Shown: in pieces, positions 43,212-50,411 of the stretch | Layout: each line of letters starts with the position of its first letter | How positions within the stretch are numbered: the stretch's first letter is position 1 | Assembly (NCBI GenBank): GCA_002350805.1 | Contig: DEFO01000021.1 | Coordinates: forward strand, 1-50,411 | DNA: 50,411 bases | Source of the DNA: Prevotella sp. UBA2850 | Lineage (GTDB): Bacteria; Bacteroidota; Bacteroidia; Bacteroidales; Bacteroidaceae | Direction: 5' to 3' | Position numbers and translations under genes: made by a program | Notes under the pieces: generated by a model | What the model saw: only the letters and a program-made list of their open reading frames with translations | Told to the model about the DNA's origin: nothing | Database searches by the model: none

Positions 43212-45710
43212 TCACAGTCTGAGCCGCTTCTTCTTTCCGTCATACACGATGTGTTTCTCCTTGCCACCGACCCGTACGATGTTCCACTCACGGCGTTGGC
43301 CCTCCTTGGTGCTCGGCATCATTCCCTGACGCTTCCCGATGGTCAGCACACCGCGGGCATCGTCCCAATGGAGGCGCACCGTGCAGTCCTCTCCCACCCC
43401 ATTCTCCGAGGAGTCTGTCGCCTTCTCGTTGAGGGTGAAGGTGGCATCAGCACCCGGATAGACGCGAATCTCCAAGGGTCCGTCAGCCTCACGACCCGAC
43501 GGGTTGCCATAAGGTATGATGGAACCGCCACGCACAAACACGGGGATGTGGGCTGCATCGACAGCTACCGACACCGAACGGCCCCCGTCGTAATGACGGC
43601 CTTGCTGTGCATCATACCAACCGGCTGTCCACTGGGGCAGATAGGCTGTCCATTCCGTTACATCGGGCTCGGTGACAGGACAGACCAGCATCGACCTTCC
43701 GAACATATACTCGTATTTCTGCCTCAGCGCCCGCTCGTCGGTGGTAAAGTCGAACACCAGCGGGCGCATGAGCGTGGAGCCCTCATCGGCAACGGCAGCT
43801 GACTCGGCATAGATATAAGGCAGCAGGCGGCAGCGCTCTTGCAGGCAACTGGCAATGACGGCCTGCGCCTCCGCGCCATAATTCCACGGCTCGGTGTTGC
43901 TCATATAGCCGTGCACCCGCATCAGCGGCAGGTAGACGCTGGTCTCTATCCACCGCAGCATGCGCTGGATATAAGCCGGGTCGGTGTACTGATTGCCCGG
44001 ACGGAAGAAGCCGCCGGCATCGTACGTCCACCACGGTATGCCGGCAGCCTGCAGGCCCAGTCCGGCTGTCAGCTGACGGCGGAAGGTCTCCCAGTCGTTG
44101 CCCACATCGCCCGACCAGAGCGCCACATGATAGCGCTGAATGCCTGCAAAACCACTTCGCGTGAGGATCATCGGCTGACGACCGGCCTCGAGCAAGCCCT
44201 CGCTGACGGTCTTGCAGACGAGCAACGGATATACATTGCGCACCTGCTCGCCGCTCCACCGGTCATGGTTGACGCGACGGCCGGTCAGGTCGTCGTTCTC
44301 GGGTTCTGTGGCATCCTGCCACCACGCGTCTATCCCCAACGGCACCAGACGCTCGCTGAAGTTCTTCCAATAAGCAGCCGCGGCAGCGGGGTTGAAGAAG
44401 TCTATCCAGTCGGTACCGGGAATGTAATATCCCTCACGCGCCATCTGGCGGCCCACCTCTGAGTTGCGGTCGATCTTCGACCATACGCTCAGCATCAGGC
44501 GGATATCCATCTTGTGCAGGCTGTCGGTCAGTGCCTTCGGGTCGGGATAGCGCTCGGTGTCGAACTGCATCGAGTTCCATCCTGTCTTGCCCCAGTACTG
44601 CCAGTCTTGCACAATCATGCTGATGGGCAACTGTTCCCGACGGAAACGGTTGGCGGTTTGCAGTATCTCGTCCGACGAGTGGAAGCGCTCGCGGCAATGA
44701 ATGTAGCCGAGAGCCCACAGCGGCATTCGCGTGGCTGCCCCGGTGAGTTGGCGGTAGGTGGCAATCACCTCGTCGGGCGTTCCCACGAACACGGTATAGT
44801 CTACCGCCTCGGCAACGGGCGAGCGAAGCACGCTCTGATGGTCCACCAGTTTGTAAAAGACCACGGGCTGGTCGTCTCGGGTCAGCTCTGCCGTGAGATG
44901 GTGGCGTCCGCGCTTCAGATGTACCATCTGCGAGGCCGTTGGCGGCAGCCAGAGGTTCTGCATGTCGATGACTGTCTGCCCGTCGATGCTGAGCTGATGG
45001 CGCCGCGCCATCTTCTGACCGACATCCAACAAGAGCGAATAGTCGCCTTCTGCCTGCACATCGATGTCGGCCTCGAAGACATGCCGCTCGCGCACCTCGC
45101 GCTTGCCGCCCTCCGTCGAGGTGACATCGACGGTCTCCTGCGCCCCTGCCCCGTCGCGCTTCGTCAGGCGCACCGACAGGCTGGCAGGATTGAACTCCGT
45201 CAGTCCGTAGTTGTTCCAAAGCACCCCGTAGCCCTTGCTCGACAACAGCATCGGGATGGATATCTGGGTGTTCACCTGCGTGAGTCTTCGCGACAGTCCG
45301 CGAATGTTCATATATCCGTCCTGAAACTGTCCCAGTCCGTAAAGATACTCATCGCGCGGCGAGTCGAAGGCCAGCGTGGCCTCCTGCTGGCGCAGCTGGT
45401 GACTGGTGGCGGTGAAGACCGTTCTCCCCGCACGGTTCTTGACGGTCAGCACCTGCCGCAGGGTATCAATGTCAACTGTGATGTCGGCATGCTGCTCCTC
45501 TTTATGACTGACATAGACCCAGTCGGGCAGTTCGTTCTTCACCCCGCCCTCTGCATACTGCACACGCACGGCATTGCGTGCCACATAGGTGACGGTCAGC
45601 GTGCCTTTTCCAAAGCGCACGGTGTTGGCTGCCGTAGCCTTAGCGCACAGCATACAGCAACAGACGACTATCATCATCGATATTCTTCGCATACTCCTGT
45701 CTGATTTCAT
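43212..45710 (-). CDS. GH31 alpha-glycosidase with PA14-like insertion
   Basis: Predicted exported alpha-xylosidase or alpha-glucosidase, 832 residues from ATG 45710 (alternative 45692, MRRISMM). A hydrophobic signal (ISMMIVVCCCMLCAKATA) is followed by the galactose-mutarotase-like N domain (LYGLGQFQDGYMNIRG). A PA14-like insert (HVFEADIDVQAEGDYSLLLD and on to SIDGQTVIDMQN, about 225-300) precedes the barrel. The nucleophile is D466 in WWQDATEPE and the acid/base D535 in WSGDVGNDW. GH31 enzymes with this insert include the xyloglucan alpha-xylosidases of Bacteroides, so xyloglucan side chains are a likely substrate. The gene is alone, with its own promoter; no SusCD pair is adjacent. Confidence 0.92.
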   Translation of the reverse strand: MKSDRSMRRISMMIVVCCCMLCAKATAANTVRFGKGTLTVTYVARNAVRVQYAEGGVKNELPDWVYVSHKEEQHADITVDIDTLRQVLTVKNRAGRTVFTATSHQLRQQEATLAFDSPRDEYLYGLGQFQDGYMNIRGLSRRLTQVNTQISIPMLLSSKGYGVLWNNYGLTEFNPASLSVRLTKRDGAGAQETVDVTSTEGGKREVRERHVFEADIDVQAEGDYSLLLDVGQKMARRHQLSIDGQTVIDMQNLWLPPTASQMVHLKRGRHHLTAELTRDDQPVVFYKLVDHQSVLRSPVAEAVDYTVFVGTPDEVIATYRQLTGAATRMPLWALGYIHCRERFHSSDEILQTANRFRREQLPISMIVQDWQYWGKTGWNSMQFDTERYPDPKALTDSLHKMDIRLMLSVWSKIDRNSEVGRQMAREGYYIPGTDWIDFFNPAAAAAYWKNFSERLVPLGIDAWWQDATEPENDDLTGRRVNHDRWSGEQVRNVYPLLVCKTVSEGLLEAGRQPMILTRSGFAGIQRYHVALWSGDVGNDWETFRRQLTAGLGLQAAGIPWWTYDAGGFFRPGNQYTDPAYIQRMLRWIETSVYLPLMRVHGYMSNTEPWNYGAEAQAVIASCLQERCRLLPYIYAESAAVADEGSTLMRPLVFDFTTDERALRQKYEYMFGRSMLVCPVTEPDVTEWTAYLPQWTAGWYDAQQGRHYDGGRSVSVAVDAAHIPVFVRGGSIIPYGNPSGREADGPLEIRVYPGADATFTLNEKATDSSENGVGEDCTVRLHWDDARGVLTIGKRQGMMPSTKEGQRREWNIVRVGGKEKHIVYDGKKKRLRL

Positions 45711-45737
45711 TTCTTCATTGTAGCTTTTGTTCCTGAT

Positions 45738-45746
45738 GCAAAGATA
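45738..45746 (-). promoter_or_regulatory. -7 element of the GH31 gene
   Basis: TATCTTTGC on the minus strand, 28 bases before ATG 45710; this makes the in-frame codons further upstream untranslated. Confidence 0.7.
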
Positions 45747-45933
45747 GAACATTTTTTGCTGTTTCGGCCTTCTTTTCCTCATTTTCTGCCGATACCGTCG
45801 TGGCAGACATCCGGATGATGAATCCCTCACAGGTTCCTTTCCGGTGTCTGCCTTTTGGAAAACCAGCCCATACCCGACAGCCAGAAAACAGCTCCGCCTT
45901 TGTTAATATAGCTTAATAGTGGGTTGAGAAACA

Positions 45934-45963
45934 TTGAACTGATGATAAAAATACCTATCTTTG
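45934..45963 (+). promoter_or_regulatory. Promoter of the dynamin-like operon
   Basis: TTG (45934-45936), 19 bases, TATCTTTG (45956-45963). Transcription from about 45970 would give a 130-base leader containing the sorting-domain remnant. Confidence 0.7.
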
Positions 45964-45979
45964 TTATTTAGTAATAATC

Positions 45980-46099
45980 CCTGGCAAGCCCTATGATGTA
46001 TACGACCTGCAGGGCAGGAAGGTTCGCTCGCAAGCGACATCGCTCAAGGGGCTGCCAGCCGGCATCTATGTCGTTCATGGTAAAAAAGTGAAGAAATAG
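45980..46099 (+). pseudogene. Remnant of a type IX secretion C-terminal sorting domain
   Basis: The frame ending at TAG 46097-46099 encodes PGKPYDVYDLQGRKVRSQ, then ATSLKGLPAGIYVVHGKKVKK. This is the C-terminal end of the Por/type A sorting domain that directs proteins to the type IX secretion system (VYDLQGRKV, GLPAGIYVV and a basic end are the hallmarks). No start codon or upstream coding sequence is present in frame; the frame opens after a TGA at 45935-45937. It is therefore a decayed gene end, now lying between a good promoter and the dynamin-like gene three bases downstream. A functional role as a leader is possible but unproven. Confidence 0.85.
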
Positions 46100-46102
46100 C
46101 CA

Positions 46103-47908
46103 ATGATGAGTGAAAAGACGAACATCAAGAAGATAGAGTCGATTTCGACTCAGCTCAGGGAGCTGACTGCCGAATTTGTGCCGCTGCTGACCGATGAGAC
46201 CATCAAGAATAAGCTCAGTCAGCTGAGCCGCAGGTCGCTAGAATATAAGAATGGCTCATTCATCATGCTGGTGGTGGGACCGGTGAAATCGGGGAAGTCT
46301 ACCCTTGTCAACCTGCTGGCCCATCGCTATGTGAGTCCGACAGATACCTTGGAGTGCACCGTACGACCGTCTATCATCTCGAATGTTGCCAACGAGAAAG
46401 ACTGTAAGATAGAAATCTACAAGGCACGGCATGAGGGCAGGAAGGCCGAAGACCTGGACCTGATTGTGGATGAGTTGCGAGGAATCGTGACGGAGCACGA
46501 GCTGGAGGAGTATCTGGAGAAAGATGAGTATCCCAACTACTCCGACGAGACCATCAACAATGTCATATCGCCTTCGTATAACAAGGAGGACCGCACCATC
46601 ATCACCTCTATCACCACTACGGGCAGCAAACTACTGGAGCGCGGGAATGTGGATGGTGGAAAGATATTCTTAGCCGATATGCCGGGATTCGACGGAAACA
46701 GCTCCAATCTGAACGACCCGCTCTACGACGCCATCTCTAAACGGGTGGACTTGATATTGTTCGTCCACAGCTCCGTGTCAGCCTTCAACCTCACCTCGGC
46801 ATCATATCTGGATAAGTTGCACGAATACAACGAAGCGGTGCCCGTGTATCTCGTTCATAACATCTTCGACTCTACCTATTGGAAAGACCCCAAAGACAGG
46901 GAAGGAGAAATAGACCGTCAGGTGCAGAAGGAATATGAGGAGATTCGCAGCAAGGGCTTCAATATTGAATCGGAGTTTATCAGCAGGGTGAACCTCGGGA
47001 AGGTGACCGATGCACAGCAAGGCATCGGGGCGTACGAGGCGGCCTATCAGGACGACCTCAACAAGGAACAGCAGAAGTTTGAGGAGATAGAAGAGAAGCT
47101 TTATAAAAAGATTACCTCGAACATCTCTGAGTTGCGGCTCAAACGGTGTGAAGACCGTACCCGCACGCTGAGAGACATGTTGGTGGAGACGATCACGAAA
47201 GAGATTTCATCGCTGCAGCAGAAGAAAGATGCCCGCGATATGATGGAGCACCTGGTGGAACATATAGAAAAAGAACTGAGCATCACCATGAGCGAACAGG
47301 ATGAGATCATCGGGGCAGTGGAGTCGTCGGCCAACCGCTCGGTATTCCGCACCATCTCCACCACGCAGGTGAACAGGTCGACGTCCACAGAGGAGTGCAT
47401 GGACCTCTTGAAGGGCGTGTTGGTGCAGTTCCTCTCTGATGTTGATCAGAAGCTGTCGCTGAATCTCTTCAGTATGTTCAAGAACAAGGAAGAGGCTTTC
47501 CGCACGATGGTGTCGGAGAAGACCGGTTACGATAAGATTTCGGTAAAAATCACTCCGGCAGAGGCCTCCACGGCCAAGAACATCTATGACGACGATGTGA
47601 GCACGTTCATGAATAAGAAGTATTTCGAGTTCCTGCGGGATATGTGGCATGGCACCCATGCCGTGAAAGACATCAAGAGCTATATCAGCAAGATGGAAAA
47701 TTACTTCTATGGTACCAAGGAGTCACCGTCGACCTACCAGTTGAAAGAACTGCTGAAGAAGGAGATCAAGCGTTTGGAGACTATCTATCTGAGAGAAATC
47801 AAAGCACAGTATGCCGCCCTGTTGCCTGCCATCATCACCGACGAGCAGAGCACCTCGCTGGACACTCTGGAGAAACTGAAGCGACAACTGACAAATATCC
47901 TCATCTAA
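46103..47908 (+). CDS. Dynamin-like GTPase
   Basis: A 601-residue protein of the dynamin/GTPase-effector type. The GTPase domain has G1 GPVKSGKST (59-67), a likely G2 threonine in CTVRPSII (T86), G3 DMPGFDG (192-198) and, where (T/N)KxD is expected, VHNIFD (251-256). A long helical part (about 310-600) with heptad-like Lys/Glu pattern (QQKFEEIEEKLYKKI, EHIEKELSITMSEQDEI, KELLKKEIKRLETIYLREIKAQY) resembles the stalk of bacterial dynamins. There is no TM helix, so membrane contact would be through the stalk tip or the partner. It starts ATGATG three bases after the sorting-domain remnant; the DUF697-like gene follows after 12 bases. Role could be membrane remodelling, envelope stress or phage defence. 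Confidence 0.82.
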   Translation: MMSEKTNIKKIESISTQLRELTAEFVPLLTDETIKNKLSQLSRRSLEYKNGSFIMLVVGPVKSGKSTLVNLLAHRYVSPTDTLECTVRPSIISNVANEKDCKIEIYKARHEGRKAEDLDLIVDELRGIVTEHELEEYLEKDEYPNYSDETINNVISPSYNKEDRTIITSITTTGSKLLERGNVDGGKIFLADMPGFDGNSSNLNDPLYDAISKRVDLILFVHSSVSAFNLTSASYLDKLHEYNEAVPVYLVHNIFDSTYWKDPKDREGEIDRQVQKEYEEIRSKGFNIESEFISRVNLGKVTDAQQGIGAYEAAYQDDLNKEQQKFEEIEEKLYKKITSNISELRLKRCEDRTRTLRDMLVETITKEISSLQQKKDARDMMEHLVEHIEKELSITMSEQDEIIGAVESSANRSVFRTISTTQVNRSTSTEECMDLLKGVLVQFLSDVDQKLSLNLFSMFKNKEEAFRTMVSEKTGYDKISVKITPAEASTAKNIYDDDVSTFMNKKYFEFLRDMWHGTHAVKDIKSYISKMENYFYGTKESPSTYQLKELLKKEIKRLETIYLREIKAQYAALLPAIITDEQSTSLDTLEKLKRQLTNILI

Positions 47909-47920
47909 AAACCGCGAGTC

Positions 47921-48958
47921 ATGAAAAGAAACCTCATTCTGATATCTGCCATCTTCCTGAGCATTTTGTTTATCTTGCTGGCAGGCAATGTCATCACCAT
48001 AGGGGAAAAGATTTACGAGCTGACCGGGGTCAAATACCTCGAGTATGGCTTTTATGCCGTGATTCTTATTCTGTTCGTGGCGGTGATCATCGTTCCGTTT
48101 GTAAGACTTCATCGTACGCCAACGTTCCCGCAGTTACAGATTTCAGATGAAGAGGAGATGGACGAGGACCTGCAAATAGCCAAACTGACGAAATTCTCCA
48201 AGAAACTGTCCAACAACCTGTATTACTTGCCCGAGGAAGAACGGCAACAGCACAAAGAGGCTTTTCTGGCAGAGGTAAAACAGTATTACAATGCCGATGA
48301 CCTGAAACAGATCGTTCAGAAAGAGCTGGATGAGCGCTATCGGAAAGTGAAGTCACATATTCACGAATGGGCCAAGACGGAATTTCTCATTACAACAGTC
48401 TCGCAAAGCAGCAGGATAGATGCCGTGTCGTCGCTGGTCATCAACTTCAGGATGATAGGCGACCTGATTCGCTGTTCCGGCTTCCGTCCCACGAACCAGC
48501 AGCTATTCTATCAGTATTGCAGGATTCTGGCCACCTCGCTTTTCAGCTACTACCTCTCCGACGGAATCAGCAGCATGACCGACAGTGCCGATGCCGCAAC
48601 AGCCGACGGACTGGTGGATGCCGACCTCGACACGTTCTCTGAGGCGGGATTCCTCGGTTCTATCTCCAGTGCAAAGCTCACCGGACTGGTGTCAGGGTCA
48701 TTGATAGGGGGCACACTGAACACCCTGCTCACCTTGCGCATTGGCTATGTGACGCTGGCATATCTGAAGAAAGGCTCTAAGGCGCTGGAAGGCAAGAACG
48801 GCATCCAGGTGCGCCGCCGGGCCATGCTTCATGCCGCCACTGATTTCCTGGAGATAGCCAAGGAAACAGGCGCTAATATGACGGAGCAGTCGTATAAGAT
48901 CATCACCGAGAAGATTGATCACATGCTGCATGGGAAGAATGAGGTGGCAACCCAGTAG
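47921..48958 (+). CDS. DUF697-like membrane protein, partner of the dynamin-like GTPase
   Basis: A 345-residue inner-membrane protein. Two N-terminal helices (about 6-24, ILISAIFLSILFILLAGNVI; about 43-62, FYAVILILFVAVIIVPFV) precede a charged cytosolic helical region (about 70-165). A DUF697-type hydrophobic part (about 165-300) follows, with WAKTEFLITTVSQSSRIDAVSSLVINFRMI, YYLSDGISSMTDSA and KLTGLVSGSLIGGTLNTLLTLRIG. DUF697 proteins such as E. coli YcjF are typically encoded next to a P-loop NTPase, which matches the 12-base gap to the dynamin-like gene. It probably anchors or is remodelled by the GTPase. The DUF697 assignment is by pattern and moderately certain. Confidence 0.75.
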   Translation: MKRNLILISAIFLSILFILLAGNVITIGEKIYELTGVKYLEYGFYAVILILFVAVIIVPFVRLHRTPTFPQLQISDEEEMDEDLQIAKLTKFSKKLSNNLYYLPEEERQQHKEAFLAEVKQYYNADDLKQIVQKELDERYRKVKSHIHEWAKTEFLITTVSQSSRIDAVSSLVINFRMIGDLIRCSGFRPTNQQLFYQYCRILATSLFSYYLSDGISSMTDSADAATADGLVDADLDTFSEAGFLGSISSAKLTGLVSGSLIGGTLNTLLTLRIGYVTLAYLKKGSKALEGKNGIQVRRRAMLHAATDFLEIAKETGANMTEQSYKIITEKIDHMLHGKNEVATQ

Positions 48959-49040
48959 TTGGGAGTAGAAAGAAATACAGATACCATCGCCGGATGTATG
49001 ATTCTACCGACACGGCCAACGATAATCTTCATGCAATCTT

Positions 49041-49072
49041 TTTGGATAGTATAAAAATATTTGTATCTTTGC
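49041..49072 (+). promoter_or_regulatory. Promoter of the ECF-S-like gene
   Basis: TTTG (49041-49044), 19 bases, TATCTTTGC (49064-49072): consensus elements and spacing; ATG at 49098. Confidence 0.78.
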
Positions 49073-49097
49073 ATCAAAAACAAAAACTAAGCCCATT

Positions 49098-49625
49098 ATG
49101 GAAGCAAGCGTAAAACTGTACACTTTGAATTTCGACGAGGCAAGAACCTATCTGTGGGCCGCACTGTTTGTGGTCTCGGGCATGGTGCTGCCGCAAGTGT
49201 TCCACCTCATTCCGCAGGGAGGCATCATCTTTGCGCCCTTGTCGCTGGTCATTCTTGCCGGTGCCTATAAGTTTGGATGGAAGACAGGACTGATGGCCGC
49301 TGTTGCGACACCGCTTGTCAACAACCTCGTATTCGGGCTGCCCGCATGGGGCGTGTTGCAGGTGATGATGGTGAAACTTGTCATTCTGGCACTTGTCGCC
49401 GGTCTCACCGCCCAATGGTTCAACAAGGTGACACTGCCGTTGCTCATCGGTGTGGTGCTCGCCAGCGAGGCACTCGGTACACTGGCAGAGTTGCTGCTTA
49501 CGGGGGGTATTGCTGCCACCATTCAGGACTTCACCGTGGGATGGCCGGGACAGCTGCTGCAGGTGTTTGGCACCTATCTCATCATCCACGGTCTGGCCAG
49601 AAAAAATAGGTTCATTTCCCATTGA
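49098..49625 (+). CDS. ECF transporter S-component-like membrane protein
   Basis: A 175-residue integral membrane protein with five to six helices: YLWAALFVVSGMVLPQVFHLI, IIFAPLSLVILAGAYKFGW, GLMAAVATPLVNNLVFGLP, VLQVMMVKLVILALVAGLTAQWF, LPLLIGVVLASEALGTLAELL and a final amphipathic helix. Length, helix count and the small-residue-rich loop after helix 3 (TPLVNNLVFGLPAWG) fit substrate-capturing S components of energy-coupling-factor vitamin transporters. No A or T component is nearby, so it would share a common module. The substrate is unknown. It has a consensus promoter and no SD sequence. Confidence 0.7.
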   Translation: MEASVKLYTLNFDEARTYLWAALFVVSGMVLPQVFHLIPQGGIIFAPLSLVILAGAYKFGWKTGLMAAVATPLVNNLVFGLPAWGVLQVMMVKLVILALVAGLTAQWFNKVTLPLLIGVVLASEALGTLAELLLTGGIAATIQDFTVGWPGQLLQVFGTYLIIHGLARKNRFISH

Positions 49626-49758
49626 TTTACAATTGATGCCTAATTAGGTTGCAATTAGTCGACTAATTAAGCTCTAATTGATGCCTAATTACCCTGCAAT
49701 TAATGCCTAATTGCAACGTAATTAATGCCTAATTAGAGTGTAATTAATGCCTAATTAG
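49620..49758. repeat. 11-bp phased AATT array (six 22-nt units)
   Basis: AATT occurs at 49631, 49642, 49653, 49665, 49676, 49687, 49698, 49709, 49720, 49731, 49742 and 49753: steps of 11 with a single 12. Alternate half-units are conserved (AATTRATGCCT) and the others are variable after AATT. An extra half-unit at 49620-49630 overlaps the stop codon of the ECF-S-like gene. The array lies between convergent genes and is likely to be intrinsically curved DNA. Confidence 0.9.
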
Positions 49759-49920
49759 AAAACGATGAGAAGAGAGGCACCTGTTTGGTATGAATAAGCC
49801 CTCAAACGATACGGACACTTATATATCGGTCGAATGACCGATGAGGAGAGACAGAGCTGGATGACTTTCGACTCGTGAAGAAGACACTTTTGGAAACAAA
49901 ATGGCGGTTCAAGAAGTGAA

Positions 49921-49968
49921 AAGAAGACTGTCCACAAAGTAAAAAAGAAGACTGTCCACAAAGCAAAA
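49921..49968. repeat. 24-bp direct repeat, two copies
   Basis: AAGAAGACTGTCCACAAAGT + AAAA (49921-49944) is followed directly by a copy with one change (T to C; 49945-49968). The second copy runs into the rplQ terminator stem. The rest of 49759-49920 holds no gene I can support. Confidence 0.85.
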
Positions 49969-49999
49969 AGGCGTTACACGTGATGTGCAACGCCTTTTT
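49965..49999 (-). terminator. Intrinsic terminator of the rplQ operon
   Basis: AAAAAGGCGTT (49965-49975) and AACGCCTTTTT (49989-49999) form a perfect 11-bp stem with A and T tails on each side, so it can act in both directions. It is 25 bases after the rplQ stop. Confidence 0.9.
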
Positions 50000-50024
50000 A
50001 TATTGACTAGATGTAAGATGATTC

Positions 50025-50411
50025 TTACTCCTCGGCCTTAGCCTCTTCAGCCTTAGCTTCCTCTGCAACGGGAGCCTCACCTTCGGCAGCCTTTTTCTTA
50101 CCGCCACGACGTGTGCGCTTAGCAGCAGCCTTGGGAGCCTTAGCCATGTTCTCGTCGAAGTCGACCAGCTCGATGAATGCCATGTCGGCACCGTCACCCT
50201 GACGGGCACCCAGCTTGATGATGCGGGTGTAGCCACCGGGACGGTCGCCCACCTTCTCAGCCACCGGGCCGAAGAGCTCTTTCAGAGCCTCTTTGTTCTG
50301 CAGATAGCTGAACACGACGCGGCGAGAGTTGGTGCTGTCGTCCTTAGCGCGAGTGATAAGTGGCTCGGCATACTTCTTCAGAGCCTTAGCCTTAGCGAGG
50401 GTCGTAGTGAT
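50025..50411 (-). CDS. rplQ: Large ribosomal subunit protein bL17, 5' end outside the window
   Basis: Ribosomal protein L17, located near the exit of the peptide tunnel. The frame is open to the window edge, so the start is missing; a GTG inside (50315) is not the start. Visible residues begin ITTTLAKAKALKKYAEPLIT and continue AKDDSTNSRRVVFSYLQNKE and GDRPGGYTRIIKLGARQGD, the L17 signature. The C-terminal ~50 residues are a Bacteroidetes-type extension, first basic (KRTRRGGKKKA), then Ala/Glu-rich repeats (EEAKAEEAKAEE). It is last in the ribosomal protein/rpoA cluster, ended by the terminator at 49965-49999. Confidence 0.96.
   Translation of the reverse strand: MTTTLAKAKALKKYAEPLITRAKDDSTNSRRVVFSYLQNKEALKELFGPVAEKVGDRPGGYTRIIKLGARQGDGADMAFIELVDFDENMAKAPKAAAKRTRRGGKKKAAEGEAPVAEEAKAEEAKAEE

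Noticed and set aside
49620..49758. CRISPR-like array (conserved core with variable spacer)
   Set aside because: Variable parts are only 6-7 nt and the core is about 15 nt; there are no cas genes. Helical phasing explains the pattern better.
1..50411. Insertion sequences, prophage, tRNA or rRNA genes
   Set aside because: No transposase, integrase, phage structural motif, tRNA-like cloverleaf with TTCRA loop or rRNA segment was found while reading either strand; short or degenerate copies could have been missed by eye.

Overview
The window looks like the chromosome of a Prevotella-type Bacteroidales (Prevotellaceae). Four things point there. There is a complete SusC/SusD polysaccharide utilisation locus. 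Almost every gene block starts at the Bacteroidetes promoter type (-7 element TAnnTTTG, often with TTTG or TTG 19-20 bases upstream). Shine-Dalgarno sequences are nearly absent. A piece of a type IX secretion C-terminal sorting domain is present. No tRNA, rRNA, CRISPR array or intact insertion sequence was seen. The window starts inside rplS (L19) and ends inside rplQ (L17).

Layout: (1) 1-2.5 kb: end of rplS, a 63-aa minus-strand ORF, a stand-alone AICAR transformylase and a 65-aa basic protein, then tandem repeats and a long inverted repeat. (2) 2.5-7.1 kb, minus strand: compact operon hpt-adk-obgE-pgeF-M23 peptidase, combining purine salvage, nucleotide balance, the ribosome GTPase Obg and two envelope functions. 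(3) 7.1-9.7 kb, plus strand: nnrDE metabolite repair enzyme and a DUF4831 protein. (4) 10.0-11.0 kb: class II aldolase. (5) 11.2-24.7 kb, minus strand: a beta-glucan-type utilisation locus ordered susC-susD-surface glycan-binding lipoprotein-GH16-GH5-GH3, followed by a membrane-anchored SusR/DUF6377-like regulator with its own promoter. The lipoproteins would capture glucan at the surface, GH16 and GH5 cut it, SusCD imports oligomers and GH3 makes glucose. (6) 25.3-30.4 kb, plus strand: DUF2807 lipoprotein, GH43, aquaporin, FucP-type sugar permease. (7) 30.6-34.2 kb, minus strand: small lipoprotein and a large receiver/PEP-synthase-like fusion. (8) 34.4-37.9 kb, plus strand: O-acetylhomoserine sulfhydrylase, glutamate dehydrogenase, RlpA-like protein. 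(9) 38-45.7 kb, minus strand: glycine-zipper lipoprotein; an operon of SpoIIE phosphatase/kinase fusion, SLC13 permease and STAS antagonist; GH31. (10) 46.1-49.6 kb, plus strand: dynamin-like GTPase with a DUF697-like membrane partner, and an ECF-S-like membrane protein.

The signals most worth a second look lie partly outside genes. They are a 127-bp array of twelve AATT steps spaced almost exactly 11 bp apart (49.63-49.76 kb), and an apparent FNR/CRP-box-controlled small RNA gene with a very clean promoter and intrinsic terminator (26.51-26.66 kb). Several other spacers carry unrelated direct repeats with the same 21-22-nt, two-helical-turn period. Among the protein genes, the dynamin/DUF697 pair, the phosphatase/kinase-permease-STAS operon and the receiver-PPDK fusion without a phosphohistidine domain are the best candidates for little-described systems. 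All functional statements rest on reading motifs and gene order; no database search was possible.
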